Assembly (NCBI GenBank): GCA_002471195.1
Contig: DKPN01000076.1
Span: 10,128-30,001, forward strand
Length of the DNA stretch: 19,874 nt
Direction: 5' to 3'
DNA from: Bacteroides sp. UBA7333
GTDB taxonomy: Bacteria; Bacteroidota; Bacteroidia; Bacteroidales; Bacteroidaceae
In this document: piece by piece, positions 1 through 7,249 of the stretch
Position numbering within the stretch: position 1 is the first letter of the stretch
Layout of the letters: each line of letters starts with the position of its first letter
The notes under the pieces: model-generated
What the model saw: only the letters and a program-made list of their open reading frames with translations
Databases searched by the model: none
Told to the model about the DNA's origin: nothing
Program-made: the position numbers and the translations under genes

Positions 1-1
1 T

Positions 2-781
2 GAAATTAAGCATATCTGCACTATTCACAAAAACGATTACGGAATGCTCTTAGAAAGTTTATACGGAAATACAAAGTTTAAAGAAGCTCCAAATCAAATG
101 TATTTGGATTCACAAATTTCAAATATTACAGCATTGGCATGCGTAGAGCAAAAAACAGTCTTAATTGTTGATCATTATGCTAAAGCAGCGCACATTGCTA
201 ATTATAATACATCAGTGGGAGCTATACTTGGAGACAAGAAGTCTGGTGTGTTATCATCTGAAACCGAAATTGTGATGAGCGGCGACGATCAAAAGGCATT
301 GGCCCGCTATTTTAAAATCATAAATGACTATTTAGCAGATAAAAAGAAGTTGGAAGAGCGGTATATATACTTCTCTATTTTATATACGCCAACCTTCACC
401 TCACATGAGCGATATGCATTTAAGGTTGTACCATATGTTTATACCGATAAGCTTGATTTAGCTCTCACATTATGTTTTTTAGAAAACAGCAATCATAAAT
501 CACGTACCATGCTATTATTACATAAGGTACATGAAGACAAAACAATGATTTATTCACAGACATATAAGAAGTTTGTAAATTATGAGAAGATGATTTTGAC
601 AAACGACGAAATAGAGATTCTCAGAATGTCTGGCAATGGTATTAAAGAGCAAGAGATTGCGGACGCTTTAAATACGAATTTATCTAGTTTGAAGCGTTGT
701 AAATCAATTATCTTTGAGAAGTTAAGAGTAAAGTCTATTTCTGAAGCGATCTATGTTGCTTATAAACAAGATTTATTATAA
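2..781 (+). CDS. LuxR-type helix-turn-helix transcriptional regulator, 5' end cut by window
   Basis: The reading frame is open to the left edge: 14 codons precede the first in-frame ATG at position 44 without a stop, so the gene probably starts upstream of the window. Counting from that ATG, residues about 185-245 form a LuxR/GerE-type DNA-binding domain: a helix rich in E/I/L, then KEQEIADALN, then a recognition-helix-like NLSSLKRCKSIIFEKL. The preceding 180 residues look like a mixed alpha/beta sensor region I cannot name. There is no signal peptide or membrane segment, so it is presumably a cytoplasmic one-component regulator. The next gene, 22 bases downstream, encodes a protein with the same C-terminal layout, so the two are probably co-transcribed paralogues. 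The ligand and targets are unknown. LuxR-type HTH is confident; sensor identity is not. Confidence 0.75.
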   Translation, partial: EIKHICTIHKNDYGMLLESLYGNTKFKEAPNQMYLDSQISNITALACVEQKTVLIVDHYAKAAHIANYNTSVGAILGDKKSGVLSSETEIVMSGDDQKALARYFKIINDYLADKKKLEERYIYFSILYTPTFTSHERYAFKVVPYVYTDKLDLALTLCFLENSNHKSRTMLLLHKVHEDKTMIYSQTYKKFVNYEKMILTNDEIEILRMSGNGIKEQEIADALNTNLSSLKRCKSIIFEKLRVKSISEAIYVAYKQDLL

Positions 782-803
782 TATACATAATATCCAAAAG
801 TAA

Positions 804-1559
804 ATGTCAGGTCTAGTTACATCATATCAAGAAACGGCAGGTCTGCATATTGATAGTTATAAGTTAGTGATAGATGATATAATTCGGCGCATCGAGATCT
901 ATAGTCAGGCGATGGGTAATGCTGCTTATATATCGATCAATAGAACAGGTATGCCTTTGTTTGTTTCAGATAAATATCTTGAACTTACAGGTTATAGTAA
1001 TGAGGAGGCAAAAGAGCTCGGACTTGATTTTTTGCGAAAAACGATAGATCCGAAAGATCGAGCTCGCTTTGTAAAGATTGAAAAAGAGGTTCCATCTTGC
1101 TTTGCAGCGTGGATGAGCGAAAGCAGACTCAATAATTTCATAATACAATACAATTATAGAGTGCTAACGAAGCAAGAGGCTTTGATTCCTGTTGACTGTA
1201 CGTTAGTTCCGGTATTATTTAATGAAATAGGGCGTCCTTTATTGTCGGCTACATACGTCAAAGTTGCGGAAGAGGTTTATAAGCCACGCTTTCTTATTTA
1301 TGATGCAATTGGAGATAAGCGTTTTATCTATAACGAACGGATGAATAAGTTTGTACATGAAGAGAAAGTCGAGCTAAAAATGATCGAAATAGAGATTTTA
1401 CAGCTTATAGCCAAAGGAAATAGAGAACAAGCTATTGCAAGAAAACTTGGTATAGATATCAATCTTCTCAAATATTATAAGAAAAGTATTCTTACGAAGT
1501 TTTCTGTAGGGAATATGCCGGAAGCCGTGTATTATGCTTTGCGAAATGGTATTATATAA
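804..1559 (+). CDS. PAS-like sensor / LuxR-type HTH transcriptional regulator
   Basis: This encodes a 251-residue protein. Residues about 35-155 resemble a PAS fold: AAYISINRTGMPLFVSDKYLELTGYSNEE is the usual PAS opening, a strand followed by the LTGYS helix, with later strands around residues 112-152. Residues about 190-251 are a LuxR/GerE-type helix-turn-helix (EIEILQLIAKG, EQAIARKLGI, LLKYYKKSILTKF). No receiver-domain aspartate motif or histidine kinase is present, so it is best read as a one-component cytoplasmic regulator that senses through the PAS-like domain. It follows the previous regulator by 22 bases, with no terminator between them, and both share an N/KKFV...EIEIL linker before the HTH. 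This points to tandem duplication followed by divergence. The hairpin right after the stop ends the unit. The signal and regulon cannot be told from the window. Confidence 0.8.
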   Translation: MSGLVTSYQETAGLHIDSYKLVIDDIIRRIEIYSQAMGNAAYISINRTGMPLFVSDKYLELTGYSNEEAKELGLDFLRKTIDPKDRARFVKIEKEVPSCFAAWMSESRLNNFIIQYNYRVLTKQEALIPVDCTLVPVLFNEIGRPLLSATYVKVAEEVYKPRFLIYDAIGDKRFIYNERMNKFVHEEKVELKMIEIEILQLIAKGNREQAIARKLGIDINLLKYYKKSILTKFSVGNMPEAVYYALRNGII

Positions 1560-1561
1560 AG

Positions 1562-1607
1562 TCATACTTTTCGAATTCAATTGAAACAATTATATCGAAA
1601 AGTATGA
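1562..1607. terminator. Bidirectional intrinsic terminator hairpin
   Basis: A perfect 13-bp inverted repeat (arms 1562-1574, TCATACTTTTCGA, and 1595-1607) with a 20-base loop lies 2 bases after the stop of the plus-strand regulator and 11 bases beyond the end of the convergent minus-strand gene. Position between converging genes suggests termination in both directions. The stem is AT-rich and lacks a strong T tract, so efficiency is uncertain. Confidence 0.65.
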
Positions 1608-1617
1608 TTGATAAAAG

Positions 1618-2226
1618 TTATTCTTCTTTTGTATGTAGTATTCCTAACTGTGTAAATAATGTTTGATATATCATTGCTTTCTTTTCGATAGCTAATGGGT
1701 AGGCTCTTGAGGAAGAAGGCATGCGATAAAACTGGAGCTCCCGTTTGTCGATTACAATATTGCTGTAGTTGCCGATTGTTGGTTTGTCACAACCATATCG
1801 TTCAACTAGAGTGTCTGTTGCTTTTTCGCCTGTTGTCACAATAGCTTTGCATTGAGGTATTTGTTGTAGAAGCAGAGAAATATCTGTGGGTTCAATAATT
1901 TGTAGAAACTTGTCTGACGCATTATCCTTGAGTCTCTTTATTGTTTGTGCCGTATCAAATATTGCAATACCTTTTTGTGTACAGAATTCAACAATCTCAT
2001 CGTATTTGAAACGCTTATTAATTGAGTCTACAAAATATTGCTTGTCATTATAGAATAGGTAGCCCATAATACGCCACATGTCATTTTGAAGATTCGGGTA
2101 AAAGAAATCCATCGACCAGCGTTCTTTTTTAGGAGGGAAGCTTCCCAGCATAAGCAGTTTTGCATTTATCGGTAGAAAGGGTGTAAGGGGATGGTGCTCG
2201 TTTGGTATTTTGTCTAATTCCGTCAT
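1618..2226 (-). CDS. Uracil-DNA glycosylase family protein
   Basis: A 202-residue protein of the uracil-DNA-glycosylase-like superfamily, whose members cut damaged or mismatched bases from DNA in base-excision repair. The first family motif is seen as LMLGSFPPKKERW (residues about 26-37) followed by FFYPNLQNDMW, the part that normally holds the water-activating loop and the base-stacking aromatic. The second motif is MPSSSRAY (about 169-176), at the place of the DNA-intercalating NPS/HPS loop. I chose the ATG at 2226: the frame stays open to a TTG at 2364, but those 46 residues are not family-like, would overlap the divergent promoter region, and the -7 element at 2264-2271 lies inside them. 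Substrate (uracil, mismatch or another base) cannot be assigned from sequence alone. It converges on the regulator pair to its left. Confidence 0.75.
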   Translation of the reverse strand: MTELDKIPNEHHPLTPFLPINAKLLMLGSFPPKKERWSMDFFYPNLQNDMWRIMGYLFYNDKQYFVDSINKRFKYDEIVEFCTQKGIAIFDTAQTIKRLKDNASDKFLQIIEPTDISLLLQQIPQCKAIVTTGEKATDTLVERYGCDKPTIGNYSNIVIDKRELQFYRMPSSSRAYPLAIEKKAMIYQTLFTQLGILHTKEE

Positions 2227-2263
2227 ATTATTTGTTGATTCTTTCTGGATAATTATATTTCTA

Positions 2264-2271
2264 CAAAAATA
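2264..2271 (-). promoter_or_regulatory. Putative -7 element of the glycosylase gene
   Basis: Read on the minus strand this is TATTTTTG, an exact match to the Bacteroidetes -7 consensus TAnnTTTG, 37 bases before the ATG at 2226. I see no clear TTG -33 element at the expected spacing. Exact octamers like this will also occur by chance in AT-rich DNA, so confidence is moderate. Confidence 0.45.
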
Positions 2272-2373
2272 ATATATCATTTGTAGAGAATTACCGATTT
2301 TAAAATGTTTTAAGCTTAGAAGTATTGAGGCTGGTAGATGTTGGTAATGTGTAAACAATATCAAATAAGATTG

Positions 2374-2381
2374 TATATTTG
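2374..2381 (+). promoter_or_regulatory. Putative -7 element of the nicotinamidase-like gene
   Basis: TATATTTG matches TAnnTTTG exactly. A start of transcription about 7 bases downstream (near 2388) leaves a leader of roughly 50 bases before the ATG at 2437. It would exclude the in-frame ATG at 2338 as translation start. No -33 TTG is visible at the usual distance. Confidence 0.5.
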
Positions 2382-2436
2382 CATAGAATTAATGTCCGGC
2401 TTTATTAATAAAACGATTACGATTAGTCCTTTTTAT

Positions 2437-3165
2437 ATGGAGAAACATAACAAAAGAAACTTTTTAGTCTTGGTAGATTGTCAATATGACTTTTGTAACC
2501 CGCAAGGTTCATTATATGTAACAGGTGCGACCGATGATATGAAACGCCTTTCTAATCTTATCATTGAAAAGGCAAATTGCTTTTCAAAAATCTTTGTTGG
2601 TTTAGATTATCATCCCATCGGACACTGTTCTTTTCATACATCTTGGAAGGATAAGCAAGGCGCTATACCTGCACCATATTCTCATATTTCAACATTCGAT
2701 TATGGGCATATTGTCTATAAACCCATTGTGGGGAGTGTAACGGACGAGGCTTTTGTTGACAATGAGTTTGATATATGGCCCGAACATTGTGTTGCACATA
2801 GTATTGGAGCTACGCTTGATTCAGCAATCTCGAATGCATTATCTCACTATTTGCTAAAGTCGGAAAAATCCGGATTTGTAGAATATTATACAAAAGGGGA
2901 GAGTATGATGACTGAAGAGTATGGGAATATTGAGCTTGCAAGAGCAGTTAGCTCTCATGCTCATAATGATATGGCTATCTATGTAGCAGGAGAAGCGCTT
3001 GATTTTTGCGTGTTTAATACTCTAAAGCAAATAAGACAGCATACTAATTTGCCTTTGTATCTAATAGAAGATTGTACATCTTGTGTAATTCCTAAAAGTA
3101 AAAAAGCAATTTATGATGAACTTGAAAAATTAGGAGTGCAATTTATAGCAAGTACGAATATTTAA
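2437..3165 (+). CDS. Nicotinamidase-like cysteine hydrolase (isochorismatase superfamily)
   Basis: A 242-residue cytoplasmic hydrolase. All hallmarks of the nicotinamidase (PncA) branch are visible: VDCQYDFC with the catalytic Asp14, a metal-binding cluster DYHPIGH (Asp57, His59, His63), WPEHC (114-118), the catalytic lysine in YTKGE (Lys153), and the nucleophile in EALDFCVFNT (Cys191). Such enzymes turn nicotinamide into nicotinic acid and ammonia in the NAD salvage pathway; other superfamily members act on isochorismate or other amides, so the substrate is an inference from the motifs. The ATG at 2437 is preferred over in-frame ATGs at 2338 and 2392 because the family normally begins a few residues before the first catalytic strand and the likely promoter lies at 2374-2381. 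It is transcribed divergently from the glycosylase gene and ends at a strong hairpin. Confidence 0.82.
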   Translation: MEKHNKRNFLVLVDCQYDFCNPQGSLYVTGATDDMKRLSNLIIEKANCFSKIFVGLDYHPIGHCSFHTSWKDKQGAIPAPYSHISTFDYGHIVYKPIVGSVTDEAFVDNEFDIWPEHCVAHSIGATLDSAISNALSHYLLKSEKSGFVEYYTKGESMMTEEYGNIELARAVSSHAHNDMAIYVAGEALDFCVFNTLKQIRQHTNLPLYLIEDCTSCVIPKSKKAIYDELEKLGVQFIASTNI

Positions 3166-3189
3166 CTTATTCAATTTCTTATAAGAGTA

Positions 3190-3229
3190 AAGCCATATTT
3201 CCTATCTGTAAAAATAGGAAATATGGCTT
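3190..3229. terminator. Bidirectional intrinsic terminator hairpin
   Basis: A perfect 15-bp stem (3190-3204 AAGCCATATTTCCTA; 3215-3229) with a 10-base loop lies between the convergent nicotinamidase-like gene (stop at 3165) and PEBP gene (stop at 3251). A T-rich stretch follows on the plus strand, and the shared position suits use by both genes. Confidence 0.8.
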
Positions 3230-3250
3230 CGTTGTTTTATCTGAATTTGT

Positions 3251-3736
3251 TTATCGCTGATAGTATGCAACAATAGATGCTTTTTCTATAGTTTTAGCCC
3301 ATAGCTGAAATCCAATCTGAGCGGCCGATGTATTCTCTTCTAACACGATTGGAGCATTTAATGCATATACAGTTACGGTATACATATGCCAGCCATGTCC
3401 GACTGGAGGATGTGGACCACCATATCCAATGGTTCCATAATCTGTTTTACATTGTATGGCTCCTGCCGGCATTAAGTGTGCATCTATATTTCCGGCGTTC
3501 TCAGAAAGTTCTGTGATTGTTTTGGGAATGTTCACAACAATCCAATGCCAGAATCCACTCGTTGTGGGCGCATCTTTATCATACATCGTTATCGCGAAGT
3601 ATTTTGTTTCGGCAGGAGCATTAATCCATTCTAGTTGAGGCGATATGTTTTTACCTCCACTAGCTGTATGAGCTTCTCTTTCAGAAATAACACCACCCAT
3701 ACTGTTGCTTTGGAGTGTAAATGTATACTTCTTCAT
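3251..3736 (-). CDS. YbhB/YbcL-type PEBP (Raf kinase inhibitor-like) protein
   Basis: A 161-residue phosphatidylethanolamine-binding-protein family member of the bacterial YbhB/YbcL type, normal in length. The two family signatures are clear: MYDKDAPTTSGFWHWIVVNIP (about 51-71), with the Asp-x-Asp-Ala-Pro and downstream His that line the ligand pocket, and GYGGPHPPVGHGWHMY (about 104-119). KNISPQLEW (about 29-37) is the usual early strand. It has no signal peptide, so it is probably cytoplasmic. Bacterial members have no well-settled function; their fold binds small anionic ligands, and a kinase-inhibitor role should not be assumed. It starts 6 bases after the stop of the secreted PQQ-like gene, so the two very likely share a transcript. 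Confidence 0.9.
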   Translation of the reverse strand: MKKYTFTLQSNSMGGVISEREAHTASGGKNISPQLEWINAPAETKYFAITMYDKDAPTTSGFWHWIVVNIPKTITELSENAGNIDAHLMPAGAIQCKTDYGTIGYGGPHPPVGHGWHMYTVTVYALNAPIVLEENTSAAQIGFQLWAKTIEKASIVAYYQR

Positions 3737-3742
3737 ATCCTT

Positions 3743-4426
3743 CTAATTCGTTGTATTCAAAATGACAGCCTCTCCTGTGTTGTCATTCACCAACAGATAG
3801 TCTGTTTCTTGAGTGAAATAATGAGGAGAAGGGAATATTACATAATTCTTTTCCAGGAAGATAGGGTTTTCAAAAGCGTTGAATTTGCCATCATCGTAAA
3901 GATCTTCATGACGCCAAATGTATTTACCGCTATTGAGATCTAATTTGCCCACAAAACCTAATGTAGATACATACGCATTATTATCTACAATAACGGGTGT
4001 GCCTAAATTAAAAGCATAAATAGGATTACTCCATACAATTTGTTTCGTCTTAGAGTTGATACGTTTTGCATAGCTAAAACTATCTTCAAAGTCTGTTTCA
4101 GTGAAGAAGATTATATAATCATTATCGTATATGTATAAATATATATTGTCGATAACGTCTTTGTTTTTTAAGAATACAAAATCCTGAGACGTATCATTGA
4201 TTATTTTACCGTTTGATAAAATCGTATAAGTATTATTGTCGAAAACACAGGTCATCGTGTCCGGATTTGTTTCACGTATATAATCTGCACGAGAAGCTGT
4301 CTTGTATCGTAAATTGATTCGCTCATTGTGTATCAAGTCATCGATAGAAGGTATAGTGTCTTGTCCTAATATATCAGGACTCATACAACATAATACTGAA
4401 ATAAAAAATGCCGAAACTTTATTCAT
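3743..4426 (-). CDS. Exported protein with PQQ-like beta-propeller repeats, function unknown
   Basis: A 227-residue protein with an N-terminal signal peptide: Lys3, a hydrophobic stretch at about 4-15, and possible cleavage near ILG-Q at 18-22. The cysteines at 13-14 do not form a convincing lipobox. The body is rich in beta strands. One PQQ-like repeat is readable at about 148-172 (NAYVSTLGFVGKLDLNSGKYIW) and a weaker one around 118-132 (RINSKTKQIVW). These repeats build beta-propellers, but only two or three could fit here, so this is either a partial propeller or a small divergent one. No catalytic residues are recognisable. It sits 6 bases upstream of the PEBP gene and is probably co-transcribed with it. 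It is likely periplasmic or cell-surface; the function is unknown. Confidence 0.7.
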   Translation of the reverse strand: MNKVSAFFISVLCCMSPDILGQDTIPSIDDLIHNERINLRYKTASRADYIRETNPDTMTCVFDNNTYTILSNGKIINDTSQDFVFLKNKDVIDNIYLYIYDNDYIIFFTETDFEDSFSYAKRINSKTKQIVWSNPIYAFNLGTPVIVDNNAYVSTLGFVGKLDLNSGKYIWRHEDLYDDGKFNAFENPIFLEKNYVIFPSPHYFTQETDYLLVNDNTGEAVILNTTN

Positions 4427-4541
4427 TGTATATAGAGTATATAAGCACAGTTTTATTTTAAAAACAGTAAAAGTATCCGAATGTTTTATGGTTTTATTAT
4501 TCTTTTACCAATTCATGCAAATTAAGTTGACCGATGAAAAT

Positions 4542-6242
4542 TTACGAGTTTAATATGGCAATAAACAGTTGTTTGTCAGTTGTGATTCCCTTCGGGATAC
4601 CAACAATAATCTCACACTCTTTAATTTTATCCAGCTCTAATAAACAGCTCTTTAAATGATATAAATACATTTCAGATGAATATATGCCACGAAGAACTAA
4701 TGTGTTTGATGGAATCTCATCCATCCATCTTCTCAGATTCTTTATTGGATATTTTTTGAGCGTAAGGTCGGCTTCTATCCATGCCAGTGTATGTGCTTCT
4801 AGAAGTTCAGGATGAAATTGAGCACAATATTCATAGAGTAATAGCCCTCGTTTTTCAATACTAAGTAGGCTTTGTAATACACCTTTCGAATCGAGCCAGT
4901 TGGTGAAATGATCAATAAAGTCAATATCAATTAGTAATAGATAACGTGTAATTATTTGCCATTGTTTTGCGTTGTAAAACAGGTCGATGACACGAGAATA
5001 TTGCATAGCCTTACATAGTTCGGCATAGCTCATGCTATCACTCTCAAGTATTTCATAAGGAGGTTGAGTGCTGTATTTTAGACCTAACGATGTGGCATTG
5101 TTTCTCATCTTTGTGCCGGGAAGGAGTTTCAGTGTCTCCAGTTGTATTTCATCAGCATTGAATCGAGCTAATGATTGTATGTCCTCTTTTATGGCTTGAA
5201 GGGTGTAACCTGGAAGACCGGCAATGAGGTCAAGATGGGTCTCTATATTCTCAAGAGAGCCTAAAAATGATAATCCGTCAATAGCTTTTGAGAGATCTCC
5301 AATACGATCACTTTTTGTTAGTACATCCTTTCGAAGAGATTGTATTCCGGCTTCAAGATGCAGTAGTCCTTTGGGCATTGTTTGTAGTTTTGCACGAACT
5401 TCTTCACTAAGGTATGCAGGATGTATCTCAAGATGAAAAGCTAGTTTATCTTTGTATTTTTCAAAAAGCAGAAGAAGCTCAATTGCTCTTTTACTTGATC
5501 CATTAAATGTGCGATCGAGTAAACGTACATTTTCAACACCCCATTCAGCATACATGTCTAAGCGTTTTTTGATAGAGTCCAAACTAAGCGATCGCACCGG
5601 TTTGTCGGCACCACTTACACAAAATGCGCATGTGTTAAAACAGCCACGAGTTGTTTCCAGTTGTACAAATGCTTTCGTTTTACAAAAGAATGGAGATGTT
5701 TCAGGAAAAGCTAACTGATCATAATTTTGTACTTTAGCAATACCGTTGTCATGATATACACCTTTTGAATCAATATAGCATAAGCCATCTATTACAGTAT
5801 CATTACAATATGGTTCTACTAATTGTTTATTCGTTTTAATATATGCTTGTAGCCATTGGGGAAAAACGATTTCGCCTTCACCTCTGAATACTGCTGATAT
5901 GTAATTGTGTTGTGATAAATAGGTTTCGTTGTTTCCTAAAAATTCTGGGCCACCTAATACGATCGTAACATGAGGGCAGAGTGTTTTTACTCGTTGTAAC
6001 ACAGCCAACAGATAGTCGGATGTAAATAACCAAGATGTTGCAGCTATAATATCAGGCTTGTGTTGTAAAATTTGAGTTATTACTAACGAAAGATTGGTGT
6101 TGATAGAAGCTGTAATAGATTTCCATTCGATTTGTCGATTCCATTCTTGGTTTTGGCATTGAGCATGGAGTGCAGGTAGAGCCAACGATGAATGAGAAAA
6201 AGAGGCATTAATGTCTAGCCAAAGAAGATTTATTTGTTGCAT
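4542..6242 (-). CDS. B12-binding-domain radical SAM protein, DUF4080-type
   Basis: A 566-residue protein. The N-terminal ~135 residues resemble the cobalamin-binding-like domain of B12-type radical SAM enzymes (WLDINASFSHSSLALPALHA at the start, PDIIAATSWLF, IVLGGPEF, then FRGEGEIVFPQWL), but I see no DxHxxG cobalamin-histidine motif, so bound B12 is not assured. The radical SAM core follows: TTRGCFNTCAFCVSGA gives Cys201, Cys205 and Cys208 of the CxxxCxxC [4Fe-4S] site, with HLEIHPAYL, LHLEAGIQS and LDLIAGLPG further along. The C-terminal ~180 residues match the DUF4080-type extension. Reaction and substrate are unknown. I start at the ATG at 6242, which gives the typical MxxxLLWLDINAS beginning; the frame runs on to a TTG at 6326 through 28 residues that are not family-like. 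It seems to be a single-gene unit. Confidence 0.85.
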   Translation of the reverse strand: MQQINLLWLDINASFSHSSLALPALHAQCQNQEWNRQIEWKSITASINTNLSLVITQILQHKPDIIAATSWLFTSDYLLAVLQRVKTLCPHVTIVLGGPEFLGNNETYLSQHNYISAVFRGEGEIVFPQWLQAYIKTNKQLVEPYCNDTVIDGLCYIDSKGVYHDNGIAKVQNYDQLAFPETSPFFCKTKAFVQLETTRGCFNTCAFCVSGADKPVRSLSLDSIKKRLDMYAEWGVENVRLLDRTFNGSSKRAIELLLLFEKYKDKLAFHLEIHPAYLSEEVRAKLQTMPKGLLHLEAGIQSLRKDVLTKSDRIGDLSKAIDGLSFLGSLENIETHLDLIAGLPGYTLQAIKEDIQSLARFNADEIQLETLKLLPGTKMRNNATSLGLKYSTQPPYEILESDSMSYAELCKAMQYSRVIDLFYNAKQWQIITRYLLLIDIDFIDHFTNWLDSKGVLQSLLSIEKRGLLLYEYCAQFHPELLEAHTLAWIEADLTLKKYPIKNLRRWMDEIPSNTLVLRGIYSSEMYLYHLKSCLLELDKIKECEIIVGIPKGITTDKQLFIAILNS

Positions 6243-6493
6243 TCGAATTTGTATGAGTTGAATAAGAGCATCAAGAACTTCTTTTTTGGTGTAATCAAAA
6301 AGAGGGTTCTTCGTGTTTTGATGCAATACGTTGTAAAAGTACTCATTTTGTATAAAATTACAGTGGGTTTAAGTGCTTGTAAATGATTTGCTCACCTTAG
6401 GGTTAACTGTTTTTAATATTGAAAAAAGATGTTATATTCAATAAATTCAGTTTATTGCAAGAGATTTTAGTTGAAATATAAACCCTAATGTAA

Positions 6494-7090
6494 ATGCCTA
6501 TGAAGAAGATTAACATTTTGTTATTGTTCTTATTGCTCTCTTTTTCCATGTTTGCACAAGACAGGATTTCAGTGTTTATCCAGCGAGCAAATAGATATGC
6601 GTCAGTAAATACCTCAGATTACCAGACACGCCTATGTAGAGAATATAATGTAAGAAACCATGTGCTTAATGATTATTATCGCAGATGCGGAAACAATTGG
6701 GGTAATGTTGGTTTGGTCCTTGAAATTGCTAAGGTTTCGGGGAGAAGTGTAAGAGATGTGTGTGACTATTATGGACGTTATAATAGATATGGATGGAATC
6801 GTATTCTTGTAGAAATAGGAATGGGGCCAACATCTAGACATCATAAGCATTTTTATGATCGCATACATTATCATAGTAATTGTTGGCACGATTATTATGA
6901 ATCTCACTGTGGACATCATGCTAAGCCTAAATGTAGATATTGTTGCAATGCTTATTGCAATGGGCATCATGGATACGAACAAGTGTCACATCATAGAGGA
7001 TGCAAATGCAAAAAATGTAAGAAATATTATCATCATCGAAAGAAGAAATATCATGACGATGACGACGACGATGATGATTGGGATGATTGA
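6494..7090 (+). CDS. Exported His/Cys-rich protein with poly-Asp C-terminus, function unknown
   Basis: A 198-residue protein. A clear signal peptide spans residues 1-22 (KKINILLLFLLLSFSMFAQ), whichever of the two Mets (6494 or 6500) starts it. Residues about 65-120 (WGNVGLVLEIAKVSGRSVRDVC, RYGWNRILVEIGMGP) resemble a short helical repeat seen in exported proteins of unknown function, where 'GWG.IA.ELGI.PGS' is typical. After that the protein changes abruptly. From about residue 115 it is crowded with His and Cys (by my count 12 Cys and 17 His overall), with CRYCC, CKCKKC, GHHG and HHKH clusters, a Lys/Arg patch, and a tail of eight Asp residues (188-195) plus WDD. Such composition suggests metal binding in the envelope, but this is inference from composition only. 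It is flanked by a strong terminator and stands alone. Confidence 0.7.
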   Translation: MPMKKINILLLFLLLSFSMFAQDRISVFIQRANRYASVNTSDYQTRLCREYNVRNHVLNDYYRRCGNNWGNVGLVLEIAKVSGRSVRDVCDYYGRYNRYGWNRILVEIGMGPTSRHHKHFYDRIHYHSNCWHDYYESHCGHHAKPKCRYCCNAYCNGHHGYEQVSHHRGCKCKKCKKYYHHRKKKYHDDDDDDDDWDD

Positions 7091-7133
7091 AAAAAGACCG
7101 TTTTCGAGAAAAAAACTCGAAAACGGTCTTTTT
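7091..7133 (+). terminator. Strong intrinsic terminator
   Basis: A perfect 18-bp stem (7091-7108 and 7116-7133) with a 7-A loop begins directly at the stop codon of the His/Cys-rich protein gene. The 3' arm ends in a T-rich run, so it works as a classical rho-independent terminator. It is one of the longest stems in the window. Confidence 0.88.
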
Positions 7134-7249
7134 CTTTTCATAAAAAATAAAAACCGTAAAAATATTTTTATCTTTAACTTGAAATTATACGAGTAATACT
7201 TGTTATATGATATAATTAATACAATTGAAATGGCTTTAATAATGGTAAA

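Noticed and set aside
2338..2436. In-frame N-terminal extension of the nicotinamidase-like protein (ATG at 2338 or 2392)
   Set aside because: The extension is unlike the family, and the likely -7 promoter element at 2374-2381 lies inside it, so the transcript would start after the ATG at 2338 and almost on top of the one at 2392.
3251..3736. Raf-kinase-inhibitor function for the PEBP protein
   Set aside because: The name comes from eukaryotic relatives; bacteria lack Raf, and no kinase target is suggested by the context.
6243..6326. 28-residue N-terminal extension of the radical SAM protein beginning with TTG
   Set aside because: No ATG, not family-like, and the ATG at 6242 gives the typical start of this protein type.
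6632..6982. Minus-strand open frame of 116 codons opposite the His/Cys-rich gene
   Set aside because: It arises because the His/Tyr/Asp-rich coding sequence lacks stops when read backwards; the product is a repetitive Ile/Met/Thr/Ser string with no domain.
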